A stretch of DNA of 64,000 nucleotides, from the NCBI GenBank assembly GCA_022496185.1, contig WTXG01000096.1:62001-126000 (forward strand), given 5' to 3'. Numbering within the stretch: position 1 is the first letter of the stretch; every line of letters begins with the position of its first letter. Below are positions 9,499-21,428 of the stretch, piece by piece. Source of the DNA: Multifurca ochricompacta. Taxonomy: Eukaryota; Basidiomycota; Agaricomycetes; Russulales; Russulaceae. The notes beneath the pieces were generated by a model that saw only the letters and a program-made list of their open reading frames with translations, was not told the origin of the DNA and searched no databases. The position numbers and the translations under genes were made by a program.

Positions 9499-11995
9499 CC
9501 TTGGTTATCACCACAGAGGGGAATGGGTCCTAGATCAATGCCAATTTCGCTTAGAAGCGATTTGATCCATACAATCTGTCGCGTTGTGTCAGAAAGCGAC
9601 ATGTATTCTGCTTCAGTGGATGAGAGCGCTGTGGTCTTTTGCGCTCTAGAATTCCAGCTGAATATCCCATTCGCTATTTTCACCATATATCCAGTAGTAG
9701 ATTGGCGATCTATTGGGTTTGATGCCCAATCAGAATCAGCGCACGCGATCAATCCGCCATTTGATCTGCCATTGTAGATAAGCATGTAATCGGATGTGCC
9801 GGCTAAATATCGGCAGATATACAGCACTCGATCAAGATGATCTTGAGATGGATTAGCGGCAAATTGAGATAGCCTTGTAACTGCAAAGGCAATATCTGGT
9901 CGCATGCCCAACATAATGTAAAGTAATGAGCCGATTACTTGTTGGAACTTTGAACGAATGGAAGGATTGGCAGGTTCAGTGTTAGGCTCTGGATGATAGC
10001 CTTCTGGGAGAGGAGTGGGCACAAATTTCGCATTGAGCATCCCAAAGCGTTGCAGCACTTTAGTTAGGTATGGCTGTTGATCAAGTAGAATTTTGCCATC
10101 CTTCCTAGTTATGTGCATTCGCAAGAACTCCTTTGTATCTCCTAGATCCCTGCACTCCCATTTGTTCATAAAGTCAGTTTTTAATTTTCTGACTAGGACT
10201 TCGTCATTCCCCATGAATAACACATCATTGACATATACAATAATGACAACGATTGACCCATTATTAGCCTTATATAGAAATAGGCCTGAGTCTGAGAGTA
10301 GGTGTTTACAGCCCATCGCTGCCATGGATTTATCCAGTGCCTTCCACCATGCTAAGGCAGCTTGTTTAAGACCATAAATGGCGCGTTGTAGTCGTAGCAC
10401 TTTGGTTTCTTGTCCTTTAATTTTGAAACCTTCAGGTTGTTCCATGTATAGCTCTTCATCTAGTTCACCATACAGGAAAGCACTTTTGACGTCTAATCCA
10501 GTGATGTGCCAATCCTCAAGCGCTGCAAGTGCGAGCATCAACTGGACAGTCTCAAACCTTACAACAGGCGAGAATATTTCATTAAAGTCAACGCCTTCAA
10601 CCTGAGAAAAGCCTTTGGCAACAAGCCTAGCTTTCTTATGACCATCAGGTTTTTGGTCAAAGACCCATCTGTTTTTAATTGTCTTCCTCCCTTTGGGAGG
10701 GTCCACAAGTGTAAAGATGTTCTGTCTGCAAAGTGCCTCAAGTTCTTTGTGACAGGCAGTCTTCCATTCCTTTTGTTGCATGTCAGGCATGCGCAAAATA
10801 TCTCTATATGTCCACTCTCGTATATTGGACATGTCTAGTGGCTGTGAATCATGTGGAACTGCTTTGGCGAGCAGATAATTCACAAATTCTCCTCCCCCTT
10901 CCTGGGCTAGTTGAGATACGAGATCTACTAGATCCTCAACTTCATCATCACTCCCCCTTATGGGTGTAAGCGGATCATTGCTAGTGCGGGCCGGAGTGTT
11001 GAGACTAGGACCAGGAACCTGTCTCAGATGCGTGGATGGAATCGGGGAGCTACCCCAAGGTTCCACTGCTCGTCTCCATTGCCGCATCTGCTGAATGTCT
11101 GTAATCTGATCGATGGGGTGCCTGTTATCCCCATAGACATTCCCAGGGCAAAGTGCAACTTTCCTTTCCCATGTAGAGCACCGCAAAGGTGCTGGTTGTT
11201 GTTCTGGCACAGGAGAAGGCAAGGGTACCTCTGGCTGTGAAGCGCTAGGTTCTTTGTCAAGAACCTGAGGTCCTTCTATTTGTTTGGAAGGTGGAAGGTG
11301 AGATGGTAGGAAATCATCATCATCCACTAAAGGAATGGGCTGTGTATCTGGCCCTTCAGTATGTAGAGGCTCATTCAGTTTTGTAACTCCACACCGTCTG
11401 GTGGAATCACACTTAGGGAAGAGATTCTCATCAAAGAGGGCTGTAGCTTGTGTGTATAATTGATTATTGCTAAGCCTCATGAACAGATGGCCTTTAATGC
11501 CATCTGCCTGCCCAATGTACACCATAAGTTCTGACTTAGGTGCTAGTTTATTGCTGCGACGTTCTTCAGGAATGTAGACATACGCACCACATCCAAAGAC
11601 GTGCAAATGAGATATCTCTGGTGCCTCTCCATGTAGTTTTTCATAAGGTGTCTGCCATTTCAGGCGACGTACAGGAGTCCTATTGTAGAGATGCACCGCA
11701 TGCAATACAGCAAATTCCCACCAAGAGTCTGGAAGACATGACTCAATGCGCATCGATTGCACTTTATCCATACAAGTGCACATGAAGCACTCCGCACAGC
11801 CATTTTGTTGGGGAGTATAAGGCATGCTCTGTAGGATTTTTATCCCTTCATCTTTTAGTACATTCATAAATACATCAGACTTGTATTCGCCACCAGCATC
11901 AGACATCCACTCTTTAATGGTGGTGTTATGTTGATTTTTGATCATGGCAAGGAATTGTCGCAAAGCGTTTATTGCAGCAGACTTAGTGCGCAAAC
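9499..11995 (-). pseudogene. copia-3 integrase core, reverse transcriptase, RNase H
   Basis: One open frame of about 830 codons between LTR Z and gypsy-A. It opens with the second half of the integrase core (SDAGGEYKSD, then QQNGCAECFMC, where GRAERFMR is usual). The acidic linker follows, then the copia reverse transcriptase (ARLVAKGFSQVEGVDF, DVKSAFLYGELDEE, IYGLKQA). Its active centre is YVND instead of YVDD. RNase H follows (ADSDWASN, SSTEAEYMS) to DNQG at the insertion point. The Arg-to-Cys changes and the Asp-to-Asn change each fit CpG transitions (CGN to TGN; GTCGAT to GTCAAT). Long and open, but catalytically dead. Confidence 0.93.
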
Positions 11996-13261
11996 TGTTA
12001 CGACCCTACTCTTTTTCCTGACCCTGCACACCATGCCTTATTCTTTGCACCATCCTTGACTTTCCCCTTCTCTGGACCACTCCCTGATGCCCTTGGTATG
12101 CTGCCTTGGGACCTTCTTGATGCCTGTGGCCTGTATGCCCAGGACCTTACCCTGATGCCTGTGACCTGTTGCTCACAGGACCAACCTCCCTTACCACCAT
12201 TTACACCTAACCTGATGGTAGTTCTGCTGCTATACTGTTGGATGTACATCACCCTTCCTTATTGCCTTGGTTTATGCCTTGGCCAGTACCCCTGTCCCTG
12301 TGCTTGACACCCATAGGATCTCTGACACTGTCCCTGCCAAACCTGACTCTGCACACAAGACAACTTTGGCTTGCATTTGCCCCTCCAGACCACATGACCT
12401 GTAGGCACATGACATGGACTCAAAGCCATGACCTATCATGTGACCCTTGACCACATGACCTCAGACCATGTGACCCCCTTTGACCATGTGACCTTGGGCT
12501 TTGATCATGACCCCTTAGATCATCTGACCCATCAGTCACTTGACCCTCTTCTCTGATTCCTGTGGGAGTATTCCCACACTGATCTGACTCCTGTGGGACC
12601 TGTCATTTCCCCATTTACCCCTGACCCTGGTGGGAATCCTCCCACACTGATATGACTCCTGTGGGGCTGTCCCACATGATTATGCTTCTGATAAGGCTTA
12701 TCCTTATCATGGACTATATTTGACATCTTATCTGCTATTGGATGATAAGGACTCTGACCCTGTTCCTGATTAGCTACAAACCAGATCCCCATACAGTATA
12801 TAAGACCCTGTAGACAGTTTGTACAACCCTAGATTTGACCTCTTGGGCCTTCAGCCTAGAGACCTTAGACCCCAGAATCTATCACAGCCTTTTCCCCTTC
12901 TTTTGCGCCTTTGAGATCCTTACAGGGACCCCCATTGCCTCTGGCAATGGGTGTGTACCCTTCCTTTTGAACCTTCTTGCCGCTCTATAGGGCTTCAGCA
13001 CACTCAGCTTGACCCTGTTCCCACTCAACAGCCTTAGGGGATTAGCTCCCTTTGGCTGACTCTTCCTGTCTTCCTCTGTGCTTGGTTATGGCACATTTTC
13101 CTATCCATCCTGGAGCTAAGAGGCTAGCCCTGTTGTGCTAGGCCTGTTGTAGATCCCGGACCCACAGTGTCGGGTGCCGCGGATGTGGCTGACTAGTGCC
13201 GGACTGGTGGACTCAAGCCGATCAGGTGCATGTCGCACAGAACGCCCCGCTGAGCGTTACA
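11996..13261 (+). mobile_element. solo LTR Z, 1266 bp
   Basis: TGTTACGACCC...GAGCGTTACA, flanked by TSD CAAAC (11991-11995 and 13262-13266), within copia-3 integrase. The plus strand has a TATATAAG motif near 12796. A 12370-12560 block is packed with imperfect ACATGACC/ATGTGACC repeats. The terminal sequence of its complementary strand resembles solo LTR W (44677), so both probably belong to one gypsy-like family whose internal part is absent here. Confidence 0.85.
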
Positions 13262-13266
13262 CAAAC

Positions 13267-14536
13267 AGACAATCCACGCAAATGACATATAATCATCAAT
13301 AAAGCTGATAAAATATTTGTATTTATGATAAGATTCTACCGGGAAGATCTTCAGATCTGAATGAATGCGCTCAAATGGCTTTGAGGCACATGTTTCAGAC
13401 AGGAGACAAGATTGCGAAGGCATCTTGCCTTGTGCGCATCCCGGGCATAAGGGAGCTGTCTTTGGATAAGATAGATCTCAGGGGAATCCCTTAGTGTGAT
13501 CTTTAGCATGACGTAAGACTTCCTTTGAAGGATGTCCCAGGCGCTTATGCATTCGATCATAATCTACAGTGTAGATTGTGGAGTAAGATCGTAAATTAGC
13601 GATCTTAGAATGAAGCCAATAGATAGTTTGGCCAGGAATTGCTGGATGGCATTGAATAACAGGGACTTTTGATCCCTTATTGCACAAGGTTAATTGGTGT
13701 TCGTCCCCATAGACGTTCAGCCCTTGCTTAAGAAATTCTCCGACACTCAGGAGTCTCCCAGTAATATCAGGAATGTAATATACTGGATATAAGCGCGTAG
13801 TGCGCGTTCTAGTGACTCCATTGTATGTGACATCGTGTTCTAGTAGAACTGTACCCTTCCCTTTGATATAGATTGGCTTAGAAGCCGTTTTAACGGGCTC
13901 AGGGTTCGCCATGTCCTCATACTCAATGAAATCGTTGAGAGAAAAGGTAAAGTGCAATGAAGCACCTGAATCTAAGAGCCATGTTATATGGCTATCGTCC
14001 GTAGTCTTTCCTTTACATTTAGCACACAGGCAATTATGCCGCAACTCAAATATATTGGTACATGACCTAAAGTCATGTACTGTGCTGTTTACTCCTGCAT
14101 AACAACGGCTCTCAATGGGGGGTTCCCTAGAAGCGCGAACTAAAGAAGCATAAATGCATCTATGAGCTTTGCAGGGTAGAAGGAAAGGAGGGACGTACAC
14201 ATCTTGATCGTCGTCCTCATCTAGACCAGCCAGATCAGCCAACTGATCATCAAGATGATCAGAACCCCAGTCCAGAGGATTATTGGGGTCCTCCTCCTCG
14301 TCTTCTGAATCAACGTCGATAGGTGAGGGGGATCTGGTTTTCTTGCAGGGCGGCTCATCTCCATCCTCTTCAAGGTCCTCCAGTTTGGTCTTACTGGACG
14401 ATGCTCTTGAGAATTGGTCAGTGATGCGGGCCTCAAGTGGTTTAATGTTACAAGAGGTCCCTGGCACACCTATATCATCGCATAGATCCAAGGCTTGGTT
14501 AAACACTTGATAGCGGCCAGGGATCTGCTCCTTAGG
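13267..14536 (-). pseudogene. copia-3 protease and integrase N-terminal part
   Basis: Continues copia-3 between gypsy-B and LTR Z. An acidic segment (EEDPNNPLDWGSD) is followed by the protease site WLLDSGASLHF, the GAG-pre-integrase region, and the integrase finger (MHKRLGHPSKEVLRHAKDH, then CPGCAQGK). A TGA after TKGFP (about 13479) again replaces an expected arginine. The frame resumes with HSDLKIFPVES and FISFIDDYMSFAWIVCL, the first catalytic aspartate region, up to the Z insertion. Reading joins 11995 in frame after one CAAAC copy is removed. Confidence 0.9.
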
Positions 14537-15116
14537 TGTTACGAACCCCATCCTTGCCTGTATTCTTTTTCCTACCTAACGACAACCCTTCCCTGCCGCC
14601 TACTCTCCACTACCAGATCACGTCTCCATCGTGGGACCCGTCACATGCTCTTCGCCCGTCCCCGTGACTTACTTGTTTATATGTCTTTGGTTGCCCTTAT
14701 CTCTGCTTATCGCTTATCTTCTTATCATACGACCGGACACTTACTTAATTCCCTATCAGTGGAAGCCAGGCTCTACGCCCTCCGTTTCCGGCTATTTGGG
14801 CCCACTTGACTCCGTAGTTCTTATCTTTAGACGCTCATTCGATTACGTATATAAGTCTGCTGTAGCTACGATGTAGACCTCAGACTCGACTTATTGAATA
14901 CATCGGTGTTTGTCTTCTGGACTTCCCCTTGGAACCTTTGAACTCGACTGTCTCAGTGCTTTTGGCACCTTCCGCTCAACATCGTTACTAGGGAACAGCC
15001 CCTTTAACGTTGACTCACCCATTCGAACTCCAAGAGGTCCTATTGACCTCTTATCTGAATAACACGAACGAAGCTGTCGCACAAGTTGTGCAGAACGTCT
15101 CACACCGGACGTAACA
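14537..15116 (+). repeat. gypsy-B 5' LTR
   Basis: 580 bp, TGTTACGAACC...CGGACGTAACA. TATATAAG is at 14848-14855 and the PBS-complementary segment AGACTCGACTT at 14882-14892, 34 bases from the TATA start, where transcription would be expected to begin. Confidence 0.95.
14848..14892 (+). promoter_or_regulatory. gypsy-B TATA box and predicted mRNA 5' end
   Basis: TATATAAG at 14848-14855 and AGACTCGACTT at 14882-14892. The spacing fits a pol II start at or near the first base of the 11-mer, as needed if the mRNA 5' end folds back as primer. The start site is inferred, not seen. Confidence 0.5.
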
Positions 15117-15118
15117 TC

Positions 15119-15129
15119 AAGTTGAGTCT
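15119..15129 (+). other. self-priming PBS of gypsy-B
   Basis: AAGTTGAGTCT, two bases after the LTR. It pairs along its whole length with the LTR segment AGACTCGACTT (14882-14892), with one G-U wobble. Confidence 0.78.
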
Positions 15130-15135
15130 CTCACA

Positions 15136-16642
15136 GTGGCTTCCAGCTGCAGTCAGACCCTCTTCCGGGAAGAACTCATCGAACGCAGAGACGAGCATAA
15201 TCTTTCACAGCAAGTACTTGGCTCTGCCACCTGGAAAGACTTTGAGTCCGAGTTTGGATACTATGTCTATCACGACGGAAGATACCAACCGGTAGAATAC
15301 GACGACGAAAAGAGAGTTTGGTATCGTATCCGATATTCGGACAGCCGACACTCTTGGGTCACTACAGGACCCGCCCCACCTGAATTTGGATTAGGGCCGT
15401 GGAGGGAGAATCCCCCGGCCATCGTTACGGACTCTGAACCAGAAGAGTACGTAGAAGAACATAGTGAAGAAGCACTGGTATTAGCATTGACTACAACCCC
15501 AGTTGCACCCGCAGTTGTCACGTCCAGAGCCCCTGCTTTGACAACTCCCCAGATTTCAATACAGTCCACTGACACCGTCACCCCACTTTACCAAACATGT
15601 CTACTATCGCTGCCCAACTCCCAGACCCAGCACCGGCACCCCCGCCAGCCACGCTCCCACCCAATATTCCCCCACCATCAGGACGGTTATCGGGAGTACT
15701 ACCCCAAACATTCACCGGGGAACGGTCACAAAGCAAAAATTTATGCTGGAGTTCACGACCTTTAAAAACTTCAACCATGACGTCCCCCAGATCATTAACC
15801 CCTTCCAACGTGCAAACCTCTTCCTCTCTCTGATCCGAGGGGAGGCTGTGGATGATTGGACCATGGAACAGCTGGAATGGCTGAACGAGCAAGTTGAAAG
15901 TGGCCGTCGTACCACTAGTGAAGGGCTTTGGGAAACCATCGCCCAGCGATTTAAAGATGCATTTACGGATGGGCAGGCCAAGCAGAAGGCTGCTCGAGAA
16001 CTTAAGTCCCTCAGGATGGAGAAAGGAGAGCTTGATGCTTATGTAGCCAAGTTCAGAAGCTTAGCCAACAGGGCCGGCTACGACACCGATGAAGAGGCCA
16101 CATTGGACCTCTTCTCCCAGGGGTTGCCCAACCCACTGGTGAAAAATATTATCCAGTTCCACCACCCTAATGACTGGGACACGTGGGTTGACGCTGCTCG
16201 ACGACAGCAGCAGGACTATTTGGACTTCCAGACATGCTTTGGAGTCGACACGAAGAAGGGAAAAACCCGTGACCAGTGGAAGGCCGCTTTCGGAGTTAAA
16301 CCCACACACGCCAGTCAGAGGGATCCAAACGCCATGGATACCTCAGCCGACAGAACAAGAGCACGGGTGGCCCTTACGGAAGATGAAAGGCAGACCCTGA
16401 TGAAGGAAGGACGGTGCTTTCGCTGCAAGACACAAGGGCACATGTCTAGGGAGTGCCCAAAGAAAGGGGTACGGGCCGCGGAAGCAACTGTCACACCGAT
16501 CCATAACAACCCACCAACTGTCAATAAAAAGTCAACGACGAAAGAAGAAAAGGCGCAGGAAATATGGGCAAATATGATGAAGGAGAGTGAAGAAGTGCGA
16601 GCTATCTTGGTAGAAAAAGCATTCGCAAAAAAGGATTTTTAA
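15136..16642 (+). pseudogene. gypsy-B gag (two frameshifts)
   Basis: ATG at 15136 (MASSCSQTLFREEL), 6 bases after the PBS. Compared with A and C, one base is lost before ATGTCTACT near 15591 and one A in an A run near 15738, so three frames cover the protein. The capsid-like region (FNHDVPQIINPFQRANLF, then LNEQVESGRRTTSEGLWE) is followed by the knuckle CFRCKTQGHMSRECPKKG. At the codon where A and C have TGA, this copy has AGA (Arg). Gag ends with KKDF and TAA inside the T5-plus-stop junction. The role is capsid formation and RNA packaging, by homology to Retrotrans_gag. Confidence 0.92.
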
Positions 16643-19600
16643 TTGGCTCAAACCCTTCGGCCTGGGCACGAGCACTACATGTAACCTCTGTGTATACTAG
16701 TCGCTTCAAATCTTTGAAAATACCAGTACATTTCGAAACTACACAGAGGACGGCCGATCGCGACATCCTGATCGACTCAGGAGCTACGACAACTTCATCA
16801 GCCCGTGAATGGTGAAGACCATGGGATTAGGGATGCTGGCACTTCCCCAGGAAAAAAATATCTGGAATATTGACGGAACCGCCAACTGGGCTGGAAAAAT
16901 CACACATTATACCGACCTCAACGTCCAAGTAGGAGAAAGGACAAAAGTCATATGCTTCCTAGTCACTAACCTAGGCGGAGAAGATTTGGTCTTGGGATAT
17001 CCCTGGCTTGCCGCATTCGAACCAAAGATTAACTGGGGCGATGCGACAATGGATAAGGACTATTACCCTGTGCTCATCACGTCAATAGGGTACGATTACA
17101 CAGTCCGACATTCCTTGGCATACAAGGCAGAAGTAAACAAGGAAGACTCGGGATATTGTTTCACCACCAAAGCATCAGAACTCGCGCAGAAAGCAGTAGA
17201 AGGACATGCAGAAAAAACATTTGAAGAAGTGGTGCCAGCGGAATACCATCGACACTGGAAAGTGTTCTCGGAGGAGGAATCGCAACGTTTTCCCCCTGTA
17301 CGACCATGGGACCATGCCATTGACTTCATACCCGATACCCCGTCAGCAATTGATTGTAAAATCTACCCATTGTCACAGGCAGAACAGACCGCGCTCACGG
17401 CATTCCTCGAGGAACATCTTGCAAAGGGATATATCCGTCCATCGAAATCACCCTACGCATCGCCATTCTTCTTCATTAAAAAGAAAGACGGCAAACTTCG
17501 ACCTGTTCAGGATTACCGACGGATAAACGCCCACACTGTAAAGAATGCCTACCCCTTGCCACTCATCTCCGAACTTATTGACACCATGAGGGATAAATCT
17601 TTGTTTTCCAAAATGGACGTCCGTTGGGGTTACAATAACATTCGGATCAAAGAAGGGGATCAGTGTAAAGCGGCTTTTAAAACCAATCAGGGACTCTTTG
17701 AACCGAACGTTATGTTCTTCGGCCTCACTAACTCCCCTGCCACCTTCCAATCGATGATGAACCACATATTCCGTGACCTCATTCTTACCGGCGAAGTAGT
17801 GGTTTACATGGATGACATACTGGTGGCCACTGAAAACGATCTGACCCATCACCGAGAGCGAGTACACCAGGTGTTAGAGATCCTACACGAACATGACTTA
17901 TACCTCAAGCCCGCCAAGTGCTCATTCGAACAGTCAAGTGTGGAATACCTGGGAGTCATATTAGAGGGAGGACAGGTCTGAATGGACCCCGTAAAGGTGC
18001 AAGGAATCCGGGAATGGCCAGTGCCTGCATGTGTCAAGGACATGCGATCTTTCATCGGGTTCTGTAATTTCTATCGACATTTTGTCCGAGGTTTCTCAGG
18101 AATCGCTCAACCACTAAACGGATTACTGAAGAAAGATGTTCCCTGGCATTGGACAGAAGAACATCAAATGGCTTTTGAACAAATTCGCGACATTATTGGT
18201 TCAGAACCGGTTCTGTTACAACCAGATTTGCAGAAACCCTTTGAACTTGAGGTTGATGCATCCCATTTTGCAAATGGCACCGTATTAAATCAGCGGGATA
18301 CGGCGGGACTCCTTCACCCGGTGGCCTTTTACTCAGAGACATTCTCGCCGGCGGAACGGAATTATGACATTTGGGACAGGGAATTACTGGCTATTGTGAA
18401 AGCATTGCGACATTGGCGACCATATCTAGCGGGAACTCCTCACAAGACTATTATTCACACCGATCACTCCAATCTACTGTATTGGAAGGAACCCCACAAG
18501 ATCAGTCGACGAGTTGCTCGCGAAGTCTTAGAATTGGAAGAATACAACTTCGTACTTAAACACATTGCAGGAAGTCGCAACGCACGAGCAGACGCACTGT
18601 CACGACGGCCGGACTTGAACGATGGCGGGGAGGATAACACTAATATCACAGTGCTCCCCGAAGAGGTCTTTGCAAAGACGGCGGTTGTCAGTCTTCATGA
18701 TATGGATCTATGGGCCCAAGTGTCCCAAAATATGAATCAGCAGTTATGCAAAGCATGGGCCGATGCACACAACCTGAAAAAGATTGACGGCCTGTGGTGG
18801 AAGGACGGGGATCGACTCGTTGTCACCGGTGGCGACAACATTAAGAGGGGGGTGATCCATTTTCACCATGACCTCCCCTCTGCAGGACATCCTGGCATCG
18901 CCAACACTTACGCTCTTGCCAAACGCGACTACTGGTGGCCAAACATGAAAAGGGATGTGGAGGAATATGTGAAGGGATGCGCAGACTGCCAGGCCAACAA
19001 AGTGAACACGCACCCGCAACTACCGGCACCATTCCCAATTATGCCGACAGCCTCACAACCATTCCAGACCATTGCCATGGATTTCATCGTCAAGCTCCCC
19101 ATTTCCAGAGGTTTTGACACAGTCCTGACCATCACCGATCACGACTGTTCAAAAGCGGCACTGTTTATACCCTGCAAAGAGTCTATCACAGCAGAAGGAG
19201 TGGCCAAACTTTATCTGGATCACGTCTACAGACACTATGGCCTCCCTGAAAAGATCATCTCAGACCGCGACCCACGCTTCACGTCAGCGTTTGCTAGAGT
19301 GCTCTGTAAAACGCTGAATATCGCTCAGAACATCTCTACAGCGTATCACCCACAGACAGATGGACAGTCGGAAAGGACAAACCAGTGGCTCGAACAGTAT
19401 CTTCGATTTTGGTGCAACGGACGACAGGATGATTGGGCGGACTGGCTAGCGACAGCAGAGTTTGCCCACAATTCTTGGCCCAATGGTACTACGAAACACT
19501 CCCCATTCTCGCTTATCATGGGATGGACACCCCGAGCCACATGGACAGGAAAGCCGACGAATGTCCCTTCGGCTACACAACGTATCGACCAATGGGAAGA

Positions 19601-20120
19601 GATTAGGAAATCAGCCAATGAAAACCTGTTGAAGGCGCAAAGGACCCTGGCTGAGAAGTCCACAAGGTTCACACCTTATCGAACCAATGACCTGGTATGG
19701 TTAGAAGGGAAGAACATCCACACGTCACACCCGACCGCCAAGTTAGCGCCCCGACGTCACGGACCCTTCAAGATAACAAGGAAGCTGTCAGATGTGTCAT
19801 ACCAACTTGAGCTCCCCCCCACATGGCGCATTCACCCAGTCTTCCATGCCAGACTGCTTACACCCTACAAGGAGACACCGCTGCATGGAGAAAACTTCTC
19901 GAGACCCCCACCTGACCTTATCGAGGGAGAAGAAGAGTGGGAAGTGGAACGCATTCTAGATTCCAAGCGACAAGGCCGAGGGCGCAAACTGTATTACCTG
20001 ATTAAGTGGAAGGGATTCCCAGCCTCTGACAATTCATGGGAACCAGCCGGCGATATCTCTGCCCCGGTCCTTATCTCGGAGTTCCATGTCCGACATCCAG
20101 AAGCACCCAGGAATAGTTAA
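16638..20120 (+). pseudogene. gypsy-B pol: protease, RT, RNase H, integrase, chromodomain
   Basis: Nearly intact pol in the -1 frame relative to gag. The protease DSGAT site is followed by a lost base (near 16793). RT has [28 protein letters not shown] and an intact YMDDILVAT. A TGA at 17979-17981 lies between GGQV and MDP, where gypsy-C has Cys and CGA is the likely ancestor. From 17982 a 712-codon frame carries RNase H (LEVDASHFANG, YDIWDRELLAIVKAL, HTDHSNLLYW), the integrase finger (HFHHDLPSAGHPG, then CADCQANK), the catalytic core (AMDFIVKLP, ISDRDPRFT, DGQSERTNQW) and a chromodomain (EWEVERILDSKRQ, YYLIKWKGFP, SWEPAGDIS). It ends 83 bases before ORF3. Confidence 0.95.
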
Positions 20121-20203
20121 AAGGAAGCAATCTCAACCCCTAGACGATTTCCCCCCAGTATATGCCCTCCCAGCAAATTACTACCACTACCGAACTATCA
20201 ATC

Positions 20204-21397
20204 ATGTCTTTCATCACTGCCTCCGCTGCCATCGACGCCTTCGCCTCCCCAATGACCGTCGTCGAAAACTTCCCTTCCGCTCACCCCTCCTCTCGTCCCT
20301 CTTCTCCCATCGACTACGACGCTGCCGAGGCCCATGTCAAAAATCAATCCCCTAACCCGAACAATGACTTCACCCATTGTGAAGAGCCCCACCCCAACGA
20401 CCTACTCAACGGGGAGATTGATGATGAAGCCCCAGAGTTCCCCTTTATCCCCAATAACCCTAACTCGTCAATGTATTTCCCCCTAGAAATCACAATGGCA
20501 GATGGTTCCAAGGCCATTGCGAAGTATATCTACTACACCAACGGGGGGATGGACGTGGCGGGATGTATGAAGAAGGATGGGCCGGTTTATGGAGCCCTGG
20601 TCTATTTGGAGGAAAGGTATACAGGACGACTTCACCATACGATGACTGACGAACAACTGGGCCACCTTGCGGCGGAGGACTGTCGTGCCTTCGCGATCGA
20701 CGAGGTAATGAACGACATGAGGTTGCCACGCCTCAAGGCGGAAGTCATGAGGCTGCGGAAGAATATCACCCTACGGAGGACGTTGAACCAGCAGTACAAG
20801 GAGCACGCGAAGATGATGGCTAGGCTGACGAATGGAATGTTCCAGTTGGAACAGGAGATTGTGGACATTAGGAAGAGGTTGGAGGCGGGAGATGCGTATC
20901 AGACGATCGCTGAAAGGTACACTGACACCTATGCACGGCCTCTCCCTCCTCGTACACTTGGAGCCGCCCCGACACTGCTACCAAGCCGGCTCGAGATGCC
21001 ACGGTTGCATGAGAATCCGCGCGGGGAAACCTGCTGGCGTTGTGATAGCAAGTATCACATCAGTTGGAACTGCCCTCTCAACTGCAAATGGTGCCGACAT
21101 TGCCGCAGCAATCTTCATTGGAGCCGGCACTGCATCTTTCGACGTGTAGGGGTGGCCCCAACAATCAACAATCCGTCAGGCTGGTGTGGCAAATGCCTTC
21201 GTCACAACGCCGGGCATAAAGAAATTGACTGCCCCGTCTACGACCTGTGCCGCGCCTGTGGTCAGCGTGGCCCGTACGGCTTCCTTCGCACCCATGCATG
21301 CCCACAGGAAATGGAGACGTACCGAATGGACGATTGTAATGTAGCTGATGACTACCTAGAGCTGGTGCAGGATGATGATGGTACGAGTCGTTTCTAG
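20204..21397 (+). CDS. gypsy-B ORF3, zinc-knuckle protein, intact
   Basis: 397 residues; the ATG at 20204 (MSFITASAAIDAF) is chosen by alignment with A and C. It ends 31 bases before the 3' LTR, leaving room only for the polypurine tract. Layout as in gypsy-A: Ser/Pro-rich start, conserved MYFPLEITMADG and YIYYTNGGMDVAGCM, a charged helical stretch, then CWRCDSKYHISWNC, CRHCRSNLHWSRHC, CGKCLRHNAGHKEIDC and CRACGQRGPYGFLRTHAC. It lies in a different frame from pol, so it needs its own initiation or a separate mRNA. Function unknown; RNA or DNA binding is inferred from the knuckles. Confidence 0.87.
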   Translation: MSFITASAAIDAFASPMTVVENFPSAHPSSRPSSPIDYDAAEAHVKNQSPNPNNDFTHCEEPHPNDLLNGEIDDEAPEFPFIPNNPNSSMYFPLEITMADGSKAIAKYIYYTNGGMDVAGCMKKDGPVYGALVYLEERYTGRLHHTMTDEQLGHLAAEDCRAFAIDEVMNDMRLPRLKAEVMRLRKNITLRRTLNQQYKEHAKMMARLTNGMFQLEQEIVDIRKRLEAGDAYQTIAERYTDTYARPLPPRTLGAAPTLLPSRLEMPRLHENPRGETCWRCDSKYHISWNCPLNCKWCRHCRSNLHWSRHCIFRRVGVAPTINNPSGWCGKCLRHNAGHKEIDCPVYDLCRACGQRGPYGFLRTHACPQEMETYRMDDCNVADDYLELVQDDDGTSRF

Positions 21398-21428
21398 CCG
21401 GGACTGCTAGAACCAGAAGAGGGGGTGA

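Noticed and set aside
20204..21397. ORF3 as an envelope gene
   Set aside because: No signal peptide, transmembrane segment or fusion-type region; the C-terminus is a zinc-knuckle array.
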